64,000 nt of DNA from Ophiura sarsii (GCA_035610835.1 CM069441.1:157324996-157388995), one strand, 5' to 3'; counted from the stretch's first letter, positions 22,576 to 35,344 are shown. The notes: generated from the sequence alone by a model not told the origin. Made by a program: numbers and translations.

Positions 22576-24208
22576 CTTATAGCTGTATCTTACCAAATTG
22601 ACAATTTGATACACTTGATTATTATTGTGTCACTCTTTTTGTATTGTGTCAAAATACTGTTGACAAACAAATTCTATCAAATTCAAACACTGTGAAATTA
22701 TGAATCTCGCAGACTCTTTTAATCTTTGTATAAGCTTATTTATAACTACGTTACATGCATTATACTCATTTTATATCTATAGGGCTAATACTCCACTGTT
22801 TATTACCCTTTATTTTTACCGCGATACAGCGACGAGTTTATTTATCGCCGTCTGTTTGTTGATTTCGCGGGGACGACGACAGGTTTTACCGAGCGTGACC
22901 GAGTGTTCATCCCTTTTTTACATTACTCACACGGCGTGAGATTCTCATCATTCCACTATCATGACATCATGTTTTATGTTTCTATTCATAGGGTTAGTAA
23001 GAGTCAATACCCAAGATAGACGGAGATAATGTTAATAGAGACCTTTTATTTAGTAATGTCTACTCATGTACGTCGCCATGTTGTCGTCCCAGCATGCACT
23101 GCGGGATCAACCCAGTTTAGTCTAATATACAGGTCGTGGACTAGACTTTACCCAAAGTGTTATTAGGAAGGTCGGAACGCAGTCATTCATAACATGTAGC
23201 CTAATGTACAGGTTGTGGACTAGACGTTACCCAAAGTGTTATTATGAAGGTCGAAACGCAGTCATTTCATAACATGTAGCCTAATTTACGTACAGTGCTC
23301 AAAAAAGAAACTTACTTGCTATTAAATATGATATAACTCTAGTACAGCTAACTATAGCTCCTATTTGTCAATGCCACCATGTATATGTCACACTATCCTG
23401 CGTGTTTAAGTGCAAAAACGAAAATGGTGCTGCATCTAATTCTTTTAATGTAGCGTTCTTAATTGTTATTAAACCCATCTTCGCAAACAATTCCTCAAAT
23501 AAAGTTGGTTATAGTTTATATGAGTTATAAGAATATCATAGTATTGCTTAGTGTGCGCTACGCAGTATCGATGTGTGTAATGAATTACGGCTAATCATTA
23601 ATACAAACCAATGATATCTAGTATAAAAATACCATTTACTACCTGTTTTTGTTTTCGATGTGTGTAGTCGCTTAAGCCACCATAACTTTAGTATCCCCTC
23701 AATTTGCATATGAGGTATCAATAACATTGCTCACTTAAAGGTATATGACCCGATCACTTTTGGGGGCTATGATTTTTTTTTCACATCAAGATATTTTGAT
23801 ATCAGAAGAATCCTCATATTTTTCTCATTATGTCTGTAAAATCTTAGGGGCCAGAAATGTTCCATTTAGAAATTATAGGCAAAAATTTGGTGAATTACTG
23901 CCAAAGGTGGTTAACCACCAGCCAGTTTGTGTACTACTCAATGGGCAACATAATTGTGACCTTGTGATTCTAAAATAAGAACTATTGCAGTTATGCAACT
24001 CAACATTTGGAATGTGACAAATTTAAGGATGACCTTCCATATAAAACAGAAAACATCAAGTTGAAAATCGGGCCCGCAATCAGAACAACTACTATTAATG
24101 TAAATGTTAGAGTTGCAATACCGAATATTGATTTGAATTAGCCTAACACATAAGCACCTGGTCCGAAACGTTGAGTGTGAGGTGAAAATATTATTCTATA
24201 TAGTGAAT
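22576..24208. other. Non-coding left flank of copy B
   Basis: Counterpart of 8534-10094. It contains the 80-bp dimer (about 23130-23285) and the fuller version of the 350-bp dispersed repeat (23739-24093). No gene. Confidence 0.6.
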
Positions 24209-27200
24209 TTATTCTTCTTCGACGGTAGCTTTATTGGTATGAGATGTCATCTCGCGGTCGTTCTTCTTAGTAGATTTGCCTTGTTCCAGATCACCATTAG
24301 TAGTAGAAGCAGCTTTGCGTTTTGACGACTTTGGTGGTGGTCGAGTTGCTATGAAAGCAACAAGAACGCCAAACAGCAGCATCAGTAAGTTATAGAAATG
24401 ACCCAAACGCGTCTGCACATTGATACCATACCCGTTGTTTGGTCTGTAATGAAATAGAAGTAGTTCGACCCAAGGTAAGGGATATATTATCATTACAACT
24501 ATCAATATACAGGGTGTATCAACAACAATAGTAGAGTTTTTTACTTTTTCAAAACCACTTAACCATAACCATGACCAATTCAACTGTCAGTGCAAAGCCC
24601 AATTAATAATGACAATATTATTCTGAAAATCTGAGATTAATCCAATAAAAAATTGGACCACTGGCATAATTTGCGTAAACCATGTCATTAACAAGTCTGT
24701 ACAATGGGATTTACACATACAAACCATAAAATAACATTTCAATACTTTGCATTCATAAATATTGTAAATCATCTATCAATAACAATAGCAAAGAATAGTT
24801 TGGTATTCCTCTTAATTATCGCACATATCATCAGCTACATAATCCACAAATTTGATGCGTGGATATTTCTGTGCAATGTTGCTCAGTGTTCTCATGAGCA
24901 AGCCTCAGCATGTAGGAAAGTTGTGATAGGAAAGCACCAATCATGTCAATAGTGTGTTTATACCAATTATTGACAGAGGACATTTTAGACTTAGAAATTG
25001 GACTTGTAAGTCAACTTCAATTTCTGCCAGCATGATAAATATAAGAATAATTTAGCACGACAAGAATACGAATAATTTCCCTTTTAGCCGATTTAAATAA
25101 TATGTAATCTTCCACCGTCATGTTACTCTACCTTCACTGTGTGAATTACCATTGTACATTCTACAAAATGGGTTGATGTGCTATTGAAACATTCAATAAT
25201 ATAATAATAAAACTGCGTAGGTACTAAAGTTTAATCGGTTCCGAATATGCGAGACTTAAGCGGTTGTGCGCATAAGTAATACAAGCATATTCACCAAAAT
25301 CCTCCATGTTGCGCTAAGTGTTTTGCGTTCTGTGTGAATTTGCTGCTGTTATATGGTTCGCCAATTTGTAACTAACTGAACTGTAGTATCCGTAAGAAGA
25401 CGAGTAGCAATTTCAACAACAAACCAGACTGGAACTCAGATAATAAAACAACCAAATAAACTACCTATAATTTAAAAACTCACGCGTAAAGTAAGAGCCA
25501 CTTGTCCATTCCTGACAAACACGAGGCTATCGCCATAGCAAAAAGCGCCAATCCGAAGAAAGTATGGAGAGAAGTAAACTGGATCTTGAACCTTGCGCTA
25601 AACAACTTTGTCTTCGTGAAATAACCGACAACGTAGACCACTATAGCACATCCATGCTGTATATAAAGAGAAGCATGTTGTTAAACGTTGTACACATACG
25701 CAGATATTTGCAAGCAAGACACACTATAGGGCCTACACTGACATTACAAGGTGTATTATAGTCTATCCATCTGAGACCGATCTTCCAACCACGTGACCCA
25801 GCCGTTCCATTGACTGGGAGAGGAGGCTATTTTCTGACGAAAATATCGATGGAATCGGTAGAGTGAAAAACGGCCATAATAAAAGACAATTATGTTACCC
25901 ACCTACTGTTACTACAGGCCTCTACGAACAGGTACATGTAGAGTGATAGACCCCGATGAAGACAACCTTTCATTTTATAAGTCAGAAAATAAACTTTATT
26001 TAGTTTGTCAACGTTCAAATTGTATAATATTTGTTTGAATATGAAAATCATACCTTTCAATATTGATACCATATCATTGTAAGCGTATTTGTTTCTTTCT
26101 ATACTTAACAAGGAAATGTGATTGATTCGGACATGCAGACAGAACATAGGGATACGGAGATTCATATATCATTTTACAACCATTTTATCTTACTATAAGC
26201 CCGGCCAATCCGAGTGAAAATATACATTATTTACTGTTGGAAACATTACAAGATAGCAAATAAAAATTAAATGTGGCCTCCTACAATATGCTAAATGTTA
26301 AAAGTCCATTACTTTCGATCTTTTTCAGCTTTGTGATTCTATTTATATGCCGAAATCACAGGTGACGATTATGATAAACGTTCAAAGTCCATCACTTTCG
26401 ATTTTTTCAGCTTTGTGATTATATTCATAGGCCGAAATCAAAGGTGACGATTTCAAAGCCTTTTGATTTCAGATAATACGCAAATGGTTCGATATTTGTC
26501 TCTCTTTGAATGGTACACTAGACATAGCTGCTATGTGCATGTGTGTGATGAGAATAATATGCATTGGAACAGTGTTGTGTGTGTTTGCATAAGGCAGCTT
26601 AGTTTTTTCAATTCACATTATAGATGAGGTTCGACCGGAGGTTGGAATAAAATGGGATCCTTCGACAACTAGCAAATATACGCCAGAAGACAGCACATCT
26701 TATTTTTCCTCGTCTCCCCTGCCCATCCGAGCACCAAAGATCGCTCTCAGATGGATAGACTATAATCTTAATATAAATGTTAAATAAACAACCACATTTT
26801 AATTAATTACGATATCAAAACACCGGAAAACAGGTAAGATTGAAAACCAAATTAAATAGTAATAGTATATAAACTAAAAACCACCGGTGTCAGTTTACCT
26901 GAAAAAAGAACAGCATAGCTGATGTCATTCCTAACCAGCTGTGAACTGAATAAAAGTCGATGATTCCTCCGTCCTTTTTGGCCAAGAATATGGCTTTGAG
27001 TCCCACGATGCTAAATATGACTGCTACACACTGTGTTACTCCATGCAACACTTGACGGATCATGTGAGACTTGATATTCATACGTCGTGGAACAGGGAAG
27101 AGTAACATTGCTGAAAGAGAGGTGTCAACATACATAATTAGTTGGATCCGAGATTAAGGGACATGCGTAAGTGTCTGTTATACTTGCTAGGACACTCAGT

Positions 27201-30200
27201 TTTGAAGGACTGTTCTCAATAACATCCATTACAAGCTTCACCGTTTCTGGAGTGAAAGGTATGGGAGTATTATATGGCCATGCGTTTTGAACTGGGCCTG
27301 CAAAAAGGTGGAGTTGTGACATCGGCACATCAAAAATGACATTGTCTATTCAATTTCTTGTACAAAGATACCTCCTACATAGCTAAATTTGGTATCAAAA
27401 TAAAGCTCTTATGCAGGGCAAGAAGATAAAAGTATTAGCATGTGTTAACATTTTGTCATTTTTTGTTAATTAATGGCTAATTAACCAACATCAGGGGTGG
27501 AGGAGAGTCCGGCGCAGGAGAGTCCGGCGCAGCAAATTTGGCATCTACAGTACAGTTCAGTGCAATTGAGTTAAATCATGTTTATGGAATGAAATTGTTG
27601 CATCTAAGTACATAAACTCTGGTAAATAAACTGATTTGAATAATTTAGATGTTTAATAATGGGTAATCACCTTAATTATTAAAGAATTAATCAATAATTA
27701 CAGACCCGCAATGCATTGAAGAACTACATGTGTATGACTGGATGGATATGTACCGACGCAGCGCCTTTTACCAGCACATACGGTTAGGCAAAGTGATCAT
27801 GGTATGGGATGCATGAGTGATTCTATTGAGGGGATAATGTGATCAATACAAAGTATGAACCTTTGTCTTTCAAACAATACACTTTTGGATTGTTAGATAC
27901 CTTTGGTTATGTAACGTCATTAACATAAACACAATAGGTTTCAGACACTGACTGAAATCTGCCAATTATTTGGCTGGATATGTAATATGTTGAATATGGG
28001 TTGATTGATACATTTGCGTATATCTCGGCAGTGCAAGCATAAAAAACAGATAACACTTGGCACATAAAGGGTTCAACAAAAGAAAGTATACCACTTTGTT
28101 TATGTCATTTTGAGTAATTTTTAATTTGTTGTTGACCAAACGAGCTAGATAGGCATTTAGATGAATCTTTTAGGCATAATTTGATACCAAATTTGTCCCC
28201 TAACAACAAAGATAAACCATGATTAGCACCATTTAAAGGAAAATATCCCATTTTCAAAAGTCGCATTTCCAATACACAAGCACGAGAAGATTTGGTTAAT
28301 TTGTCCATGTTCTACCCATCCATAACATTCCTTTACATTCAAATCCTTCACCCAGGCCATGCATCAGTTTACATTTGAATTAGCCCGCGCCTTGAGGGAT
28401 ATGCGCGCTGATCAGTACGGGATAAATACGGCATATGTGTGTGTTAACAATTGGCCCTTTCTTCTCGTGCTGTGTATTGGAAATGCGACTTTTGAAAATG
28501 GGATATTTTCCTTTAAATGGTGCTAATCATGGTTTATCTTTGTAGTTAGGGGGCAAATTTGGTATCAAATTATGCCTAAAAGATTCATCTAAATGCCTAT
28601 CTAGCCTGTTTGGACAAAAACAAATTGAAAGTTACTCAAAATGACATAAACAAAGTGGTATACTTTCTTTTGTTGAACCCTTTAGTTAGAATACACACTC
28701 ATCTCTGTTTGACACTCTTTTTTTAGATCTGAATGCCTTAATACGAACAAGAAGGGACCATCTCAAATACGCTTTTATTTAGCAAAATCCACAATAATAT
28801 ACCTTAGGGTCCATATCCAAACTCTCAGTGCTTTTAAATCGATTTTCTAGCGATTTAAAAGCGCTTTTCCAACGGTATTTCGTTCTATTGTTAAAAGCAT
28901 CGGAAAAAGATCGGTGATTAACTAGAAACCTCTCTACTTATCTGGCGTTAACAATAGAACTATTGTAGTACTCGTGATGGCCCAATTAGTGAAGCAGACA
29001 CATGAAAGCGCGAGGAAGATTGTGTTATTAAGCTGACCAGTGTTCACCCGACCCCTGTTGTGACGTAGAGAGCGACCCATTTGCCAGATTGTACACCTAT
29101 CGGGTTTCTAGTACAAGTCCCGGGGGGGGGGGGCACTGACATTTGAAAAGGGTATAGTTAGGTGCCGCGCTGAAGACCCCCTTTTCACCCTCTGCTGCTA
29201 GTTCTTATGACCCCCCCCCCCCCCCTTTTGAGCCTGCATCAGTTCTTAAGACCCCGTTTTCATTGAAAATTCAAAAATCGCGAAATTTTGCTTTCCAAAG
29301 CACCAATTTTGTTTTCCAAAGCCCCAATTTTTCGAAAATTTTGCGTTCTTAAACCAAAATAAATCGAAAATTGAACTATAGGCCAGTTCTCAAGACCTAT
29401 TTTGTTGGGAAAAAAATCTGTTCCTAAGACCCTATTTTTCGTCATAAAATCCACTCAGTTCAGTTCTTTAGCCCCCTTTTTGAGACCCTGGGCGGCACAC
29501 CCCTACCCCCCAAAAAAAGTTGAGTGCCCCCCCCCCCCCCCGGGTACAAGTGCCAGGTTTTATCATGGCAGGTGATAGAGGCTAATCGCGACACTCCTCA
29601 AACCCCGACTCAAACGATATGTTTGTAGCCGCCTATTCATTGCTAGGCTTATCGTAATCCACTCGTTAACGTCATAAGAATAATCCTCCTTGAAGTGGCC
29701 TTTAAAGACTATTGTTCAGCCGTGGATGATTTTAGAGTAAGCAGGGAGGTGTCAATGACACCTCCCTGGTACAAGCATGGATAATGTTATCATTCAATAC
29801 TAAACAATATGGGAGCCATTAAACATACAACGTGTTATTGTTTTCTGGTATAGGCATAATGTGTGTAATCAAGTAGCATTATGAATCTTACTCCCCTAAA
29901 TAGTGTCATTTTTCTGCGTTTTTAGACTATTTAAGAATGTTGCATACACTCTGAACGTGACCTAATAAATAATAAATAAATAATAAATATGAAGAAATTA
30001 AGTAATTAATGTAAATAAATAATATATAGATTAATAATTATATCAATAAAATAGTATATTAAGGCCTATTTATAATTAATTGATTGATAAATAATTAAAT
30101 AAACATCAACAATTAAGAAAGTAAATACAAAATAAATAAATAACGTTAAAATTATGTCAATATAAACGAAAACCCCGAACGGACGTATAATGAGAGAACA

Positions 30201-33200
30201 ATAATAAATATTATATTTCGGCATACTTAAAACCCTAACCGACCTCTACCCAGACTCGACCGCTCTAAGCATAGAGCACAAGGAATATAAACCGCCACAA
30301 AGATTCGAACGTACGGCCTGCTGATTGAGAGTCCAAATCTTTACCAACTGAGCTATTTCGATTTTCCTGAAATCCTCAGCGCTTTATACCCAAATATAGT
30401 TCTCATTCAACTATTCCCTAAATACACACGGGTTTTTCAACACGGTGTTGTTGTCTATAAAATGAGTCTATGATTTATTAGATTTAACGAATAACAAATC
30501 CCGTACTTTGTGAACCGATTCTTAAAGGGGCGTGTACATCTCAAGTGTTTGTCCTGGACAAAAATCACATGACTCGCTTCGCTCCCAAGTCCTCGCGTGC
30601 CCGGCAAAAAGCCCATGATGCAATACTAAGTCGTAAAAGTGTGCACATAAATCGACAAAATGCTGTACAAACGAAATATAATATATCTAGAATTGTTTCA
30701 AAAAGTAGTGTTATTCGTTACATTTAAATCAGAATTACTTTCTTTAACAGTAAATAATCAACTTTTGAGCGAGAAACTATCTTAAAACTACAAAGATTAA
30801 GAAATATAAAGCATTTTAAACATCTAATTTAGAGAAGAGTGGTATGTTGAACCATATTACTTTTGTTTGTTATTGCGTTCACATAGCGCATAGTTGGCTC
30901 AGCGGTAGAGCATTGGACTAGTAAACCGGAGGTCGTGGGTTCGAATCCTATCACGTTTTGAAATTTTATTTTAATCGTTTATATACATTTGTTTAAAATT
31001 AGTTTTCGATATTGTTTATCATTTCGTATAATTATTCATTATTGTTCAATTATAGTTTATTTTGGAATGTGGAATTATTTACGATTTCATTTTAATTTTC
31101 CACTGACTGTTTAGTGTGCATGGCATCATGAAATGTGAATGAACCGCGGTATACCACCGAACTGTCCTAGTCCTATGCAACAGGCCAATACAATAGAAAC
31201 TCGTTGTGTGTTATTATCGATTGAGCTAAACTTGTAAAGTAAATGCCAGCCGTTATGTAATACAAATCAATTTGCCTGTATTATTATTATTGAAATAATG
31301 TTGCGGTGGTGTAGGAAATAGGAAAATCGATTCAAGGACATGAGCCGACTGGCTTCTTATTTACATAACAATTGGCCTTTGCAGATCATGTTCATAGACT
31401 AGCTAGGGGCCATTCAATGTAAGCCTAGGAGTAGTAAACACAATTATATTTACAGGACATTCTTTATCGCAGTGAAATTGCAAAAGAATTCAACATTCAA
31501 TAAATATAGCGAACGATAAGCAATCCTGTCAATTTATAAAAACAAACAGTGTAATAACAAAACAGAAAAGAAAACCATCCCCATCCGCAGGATTCGAACC
31601 ACTGACCTCATGATTGTGAAGCCGGCGCTTTGACGTTTGAGCTAATGAAGGCTATACATAAACGTTTTGAAGAAAAACATTACATAGGGTTCAAAATACA
31701 AATATCTCTTAAATCGGAGGCTAAAATCGAAAGGACAAAAGTCGGAAACAATATCCTCTCTAAACTAATGACTTGGATTATATATTGTATAATACATAGG
31801 TATTATATTGTATAATACTTCCAAACACGATGGTCAATATATTACGCCCCTCCGTCATCACCCATCCATTGTACAAATATGTTACGTGACCTATCGCCAA
31901 AATGTTTTCAGCATTGATTTCAATGGAATGAAGGGGGAAATGGGCTACTTTCACAATATCTTGGCAATACTGCGCCAAACAATAGATGAATAGAGTGATG
32001 GAGCGGTAGCTTAATTCATATTTCTAGACGACCAGATACATTGATCGGCGGTGAACGTAAACATTTTATGATCGGATTTAAAAAGCTTATAAATAGTATT
32101 TCTTAAAGAATATAACACAACCTTCCTCGCGCTTTGATGTGTCTGCTTCACTAATTGAGTCATCCAGAGTACTACAATAGTTCTATTGTTAACGCCAGAT
32201 AAGTAGAGAGGTTTCTAGTTAATCACCGATCTTTTTCCGATGCTTTTAACAATAGAACGAAATACCGTTGGAAAAGCGCTTTTAAATCGCTAGAAAAACG
32301 ATTTAAAAGCACTGAGAGTTTGGATATGGACCCTTAGAAAACAACAAAGGATAAAGAACAATAGAGGGATTATAATTTAATAAATTGTTGTGGGATGTAA
32401 AGCAATAATAGTGGGGATTTCAAAAGGAGCTGTTCATAAAATTTCCTCAAACCATTGAAATTATATGACGATTACTTACACAATACATATCTAGTAGCTC
32501 TAAAATAACAGTAATAAGAGAGGTTGTGGCAGCCATCTTTGATTGATACATTCCTGTATATCTTCATTTTGACTATCACAATATGTTTACACATTGATTT
32601 AAACATTTTTCACTATTTCTGATTAGAATTTGAAGGCACAGTAAGCTTTTATCTGGTATATTTCATGATTTTAGCCATTTTGGGCCCGTTTCAAAATTAT
32701 CTGCCGTCTGCGCATGCGCATTTTTCTGCAGGTTTCATGCGAATAAGTTCAGATAATTAGTTAACTATCATATGGAATCTTCCAAACTGGTTAATTGCTT
32801 GAATTTTTCCTAAATTGTTTGATTTTCCGCCATATTAGTGATTCACTGACTGGGCATTTTTAAATAAAAATTAGCTATTTGAAATACTGATATTTGTATA
32901 CCTTTTATTCAATTGCTTCTCCTTACTTTTTCCTCTTATACTACACATTCCAAATTACACAGGGATTAAGGTTATTGTCTTTAGTATCATATTTATGCGA
33001 AGAAAAATCGGGATTTACCTGCTTCTGATGTCATGTTATGCAATCTTCTTACCACGTGTTTCATAAAAACAATTCAAATTTCCCGCCAAATAACTGATTT
33101 AGCAGTGTCCCAAGTGTACTTACTTTGAGACAGTGCTATGACGTCATAGTTCACATTTAAAAATCCAAAAGTGTATTGTTTGAAAGACAAAGGTTCATAC

Positions 33201-34142
33201 TTTGTATTGATCACATTATCCCCTCAATAGAATCACTCATGCATCCCATACCATGATCACTTTCATTATTTATTGACTGCCCCTCGTATGTCAGATTTTT
33301 TTCTTCGCAAAATGACATTTTTCCAGCCCGGTGCAAAATACTGTAAACATTACCTAGATATAGAAAGTTATATATGCTTGGAAAGCTTTAGCTGTCAGGA
33401 ATTCAAATCTGCAATAATTAACCTTGTAGGGTATGCAGAATTATTTTCATATTTTTTTTTTCTCAGCAGATTTTTTTCATAAATTGTTGACCTTTTCAAA
33501 TTCATAACCTTCTAGGGGTTCATCCTATGTTAATTTTAAGTGCATTTTTGAACTCCTAAGACAATTTTAATCAAGAAAATGTATACTTTTGTGGGGATAT
33601 TGCCTAGTATAGAAAAGTTATCGCCATTCAAATGAAAATACACGCGATTCACCAATTTTAAGTTCGTCACACGAGACCGGCCCAACTTAAAACGCATGGC
33701 CATATAGCTTGTGTCATGCTAGCATTCGGATACATTTGTCACGTTAGTATTATTCTTCCATCCGCACTACCGATGCAAATTATAAAATTCGACAAGAATA
33801 GCTTTGGGGTTGGGGAAGTACTTGACATGTTACTTGGCCATTGTCATGTAGATCCGATGTAGGAATCATTCAAAAGAGAAATATAATATCGGAAGAAATC
33901 ACTTTTAGCCAATACCAGGTTCTTGTTACCTTCACCCAACACTTACCTTCACCAAAAAGGAAGACCATGCCCAGAGTAAACATGAAAGCGTGGTAGGTTA
34001 TCGATGCGCCATCACCCCATCCGAATTGTTTGTAATAGCCAAAATTCTGAATCCAATAGCCGATGATGACTACTACACCTACTCCGCTTAATTGTGATAC
34101 CAGGAAAAGTGGCCAGAAGAGATCAATTTCCCACCAAGACAT
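24209..34142 (-). CDS. CYB561: Cytochrome b561, duplication copy B
   Basis: Exons 33947-34142, 26899-27110, 25484-25656 and 24209-24443 have the same lengths and phases as copy A and give 271 residues with no break. All splice signals and the four heme histidines (51, 88, 122, 167) are retained, as is the Pro71 change in the ascorbate motif. Only two residues differ from copy A: I131 is Met and S241 is Thr. The introns differ greatly: the first is 6836 nt (406 in copy A) because of a nest of transposons, the second 1242 nt (236) because of another insertion, and the third 1040 nt (1590). The reading frame is intact, so the gene may still be expressed, but whether such a first intron is spliced efficiently is not visible. 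In this copy the upstream frame is broken, which supports ATG 34142 as the start. Confidence 0.88.
25759..26762. mobile_element. 1004-bp inverted-repeat element, TA target duplication
   Basis: TAGTCTATCCATCTGAGA at 25759 is mirrored by TCTCAGATGGATAGACTA ending at 26762, with TA at 25757-25758 and 26763-26764. Copy A has the empty site 'gtattaatcttaa' near 12190. Internally a block ('agtccattactttcgat...ttttcagctttgtgatt') is repeated at about 26305 and 26390. No transposase frame, so non-autonomous. TA duplication suggests Tc1/mariner-type mobilisation. Confidence 0.85.
28067..28682. mobile_element. 616-bp element, AAGGGTTCAACAAAAG ends, TA target duplication
   Basis: Arms of roughly 250 bp are near-perfect inverted repeats. 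TA at 28065-28066 and 28683-28684. The related element at 41075-42408 keeps the empty site ('ggcacatagttag', about 41370). Related decayed copies are at 50616-51190 and 57885-58467. No coding. Tc1/mariner-type by target site. Confidence 0.85.
29119..29543. mobile_element. 425-bp C/G-rich element with 8-bp target duplication
   Basis: The ends are CCCGGGGGGG and its mirror. GTACAAGT flanks both sides (29111-29118, 29544-29551). The interior repeats phrases such as 'agttcttaagacccc' and 'ccccaattttt'. An 8-bp duplication fits hAT-type mobilisation. It forms the fifth layer of nesting in this intron. Confidence 0.75.
29742..29768. repeat. Perfect palindrome, 13-bp arms
   Basis: CAGGGAGGTGTCA, then one A, then TGACACCTCCCTG. 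With a one-base centre this extrudes only as a DNA cruciform or a hairpin with a strained tip; function unknown. Confidence 0.9.
30291..30362 (-). tRNA. tRNA-like segment, Glu(CTC)-like anticodon loop
   Basis: 72 nt with standard tRNA spacing. An A box (TAGCTCAGTTGG) and a B box (GTTCGAATC) are present. The anticodon loop reads CTCTCAA. Acceptor pairs: 5 of 7 form. The D stem is broken, and the anticodon and T stems are poor (two or three pairs each). Probably a decayed or tRNA-derived sequence, not a working tRNA. It lies inside the 3.5-kb inverted-repeat element. Confidence 0.45.
30888..30959 (+). tRNA. tRNA-like segment, Thr(AGT)-like anticodon loop
   Basis: 72 nt with exact canonical spacing. 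The A box (TGGCTCAGCGG) and B box (GGTTCGAATCC) are both near consensus, the D stem pairs GCTC with GAGC, the anticodon loop is CTAGTAA, and the variable loop is 5 nt. The T stem pairs fully if wobble is allowed, but the acceptor stem is mostly unpaired. TTTT follows at 30956-30959, as in a Pol III terminator. The best preserved of the three tRNA-like segments here. Confidence 0.5.
31580..31651 (-). tRNA. tRNA-like segment, Val(CAC)-like anticodon loop
   Basis: 72 nt. A box TTAGCTCAAACG is weak (the GG of the D loop is missing); B box GGTTCGAATCC is perfect. Anticodon loop TTCACAA. Acceptor and anticodon stems keep only two or three pairs each. T-rich sequence follows downstream on this strand. 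Tentatively a tRNA-derived sequence. Confidence 0.42.
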
Positions 34143-34889
34143 ATCGTTGACTTTCTGTAAATTAATTCTGAAAGTATATAAAGAATATTACAAATACCCG
34201 AACAAACACCCGAACAAACAAACAAAGACATAAAATAACATCAAACGCTGAGTGTAGTTGATCTGTTGATAGCTCATATGCTAGAAGCTTCATCAGACTG
34301 GCAACCTTGTCCAAGTCTAAACTGCTTTTTATTTCATTTGCTTGATGACTTAGATGAAGTTGTTGGCATGTTTTGAACAAGGTTGTCATAAACATTCTGG
34401 AGCTAGGCCCCTTGGTCTTAGTTAAGTACTAGTGCCATCTTGCAGGAGCCATCTGTTGATTATGTATCCTATAAAACGCAGTACCGAATAGGGCAAGGTT
34501 TGACATCCACTGAACTATATCCAAACGAATATTATTCATTCAACATTTGAAAAAACAAAACCAATAACGTACATGCACATGAAATAATAGATGTTTTTCT
34601 CTCTACATTTTTCTCCATTTTAACCCCAATTTACGGTATATTATACACGTATATACTGTGCGTATAATCCCATATGGGTTGGTCAAGATTTCAATCGTTG
34701 TTGAAGCAGAGTAGAGAAGAGAATGAAAGAACAATCACATAAAATAGTTTACCAGTACAAAAACATTGGTCCTCTCAGCAACTGCCGCACATAATTATCT
34801 ATTAAGAAATGGTATTTTGTGATAAATAGCCCCTACGGTGATTCGAGTTAATAATTGATTATTTTCATTCGAAGAAGTACGTAACTAAC

Positions 34890-34961
34890 CTTAATCAGTT
34901 GAAACAGTAATGCTGCTACAGCGGTAATAACAGTTGGAAGAAAGAGTAGAACAGGCACACC
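34890..34961 (-). other. Counterpart of the possible 5' exon, copy B
   Basis: Same sequence as 14244-14318, but the ATG has become TAG, while the downstream acceptor segment (12 nt before ATG 34142) would be in frame. See the copy A entry. Confidence 0.25.
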
Positions 34962-35344
34962 CTACTAAGGCCAGTTTTAGTTGTTGATGTGTCACGACCG
35001 TGTAATATCAGAATAGTTCATCTAAATTGATGGCGCATTACAAATTCCATTGTTATATATTATTATTATTGGTACTATTATTATTATTATTAATCAAGCG
35101 TTCCCTTTTGCTCAATGAAACACTTCGGGTTTCAACACATCTCTCAAAAGTGACCTTTTTCACTAAGCCTGCAGAAACAATTTATACACTAGCAACCAAA
35201 AGCCATAGGACACCTTGCATGCTACACATGTACAGAAAATATTGGGAACCCATTGAACTAGTATTGCTGCTTGTGAGTTCTAGCCCCGCCGTTGCTAACG
35301 TGTTTGTGTCCTTTGGCAATGCACTTAATGTAATTGCCTACTAG

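Larger units (their letters stand above)
28807..32333. mobile_element. 3.5-kb PIF/Harbinger-like element with 222-bp inverted repeats and tRNA-like cargo
   Basis: GGGTCCATATCC starts the left arm (28807-29028) and its complement ends the right arm (32112-32333); the arms are about 95% identical. TTA flanks both sides (28804-28806, 32334-32336). The empty site 'atacccttagaaaac' survives in the related host element near 41490. A TWA duplication and GGG-start ends fit PIF/Harbinger. The interior (29029-32111) has no transposase; instead it holds a 425-bp hAT-like insertion, a perfect palindrome and three tRNA-like segments in both orientations. Confidence 0.82.
27781..33286. mobile_element. Second-layer element, relative of 41075-42408
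   Basis: The right end reads 'gactgcccctcg' followed by TA (33287-33288), and TA precedes the left end (27779-27780). The left tip is damaged ('cggttaggcaaagtgatc'), but long inverted arms ('gatcatggtatggg', then 'aacctttgtctttcaaac') match those of the complete element at 41075-42408. Two further elements sit inside it. Confidence 0.8.
27276..33701. mobile_element. Outer insertion in cytochrome intron, 6.4 kb with nested elements
   Basis: GGCCATGCGTTTT at 27276 is mirrored at 33689-33701, and inverted similarity extends about 23 bp. ATAT flanks both ends (27272-27275, 33702-33705). Copy A shows the uninterrupted site at 12702-12705. Only about 0.9 kb (27276-27780, 33287-33701) belongs to this element; the rest is nested. 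Superfamily unknown. No coding. Confidence 0.88.

Noticed and set aside
30888..30959. Functional tRNA-Thr
   Set aside because: The acceptor stem and one anticodon-stem pair do not form, so it is listed only as tRNA-like.
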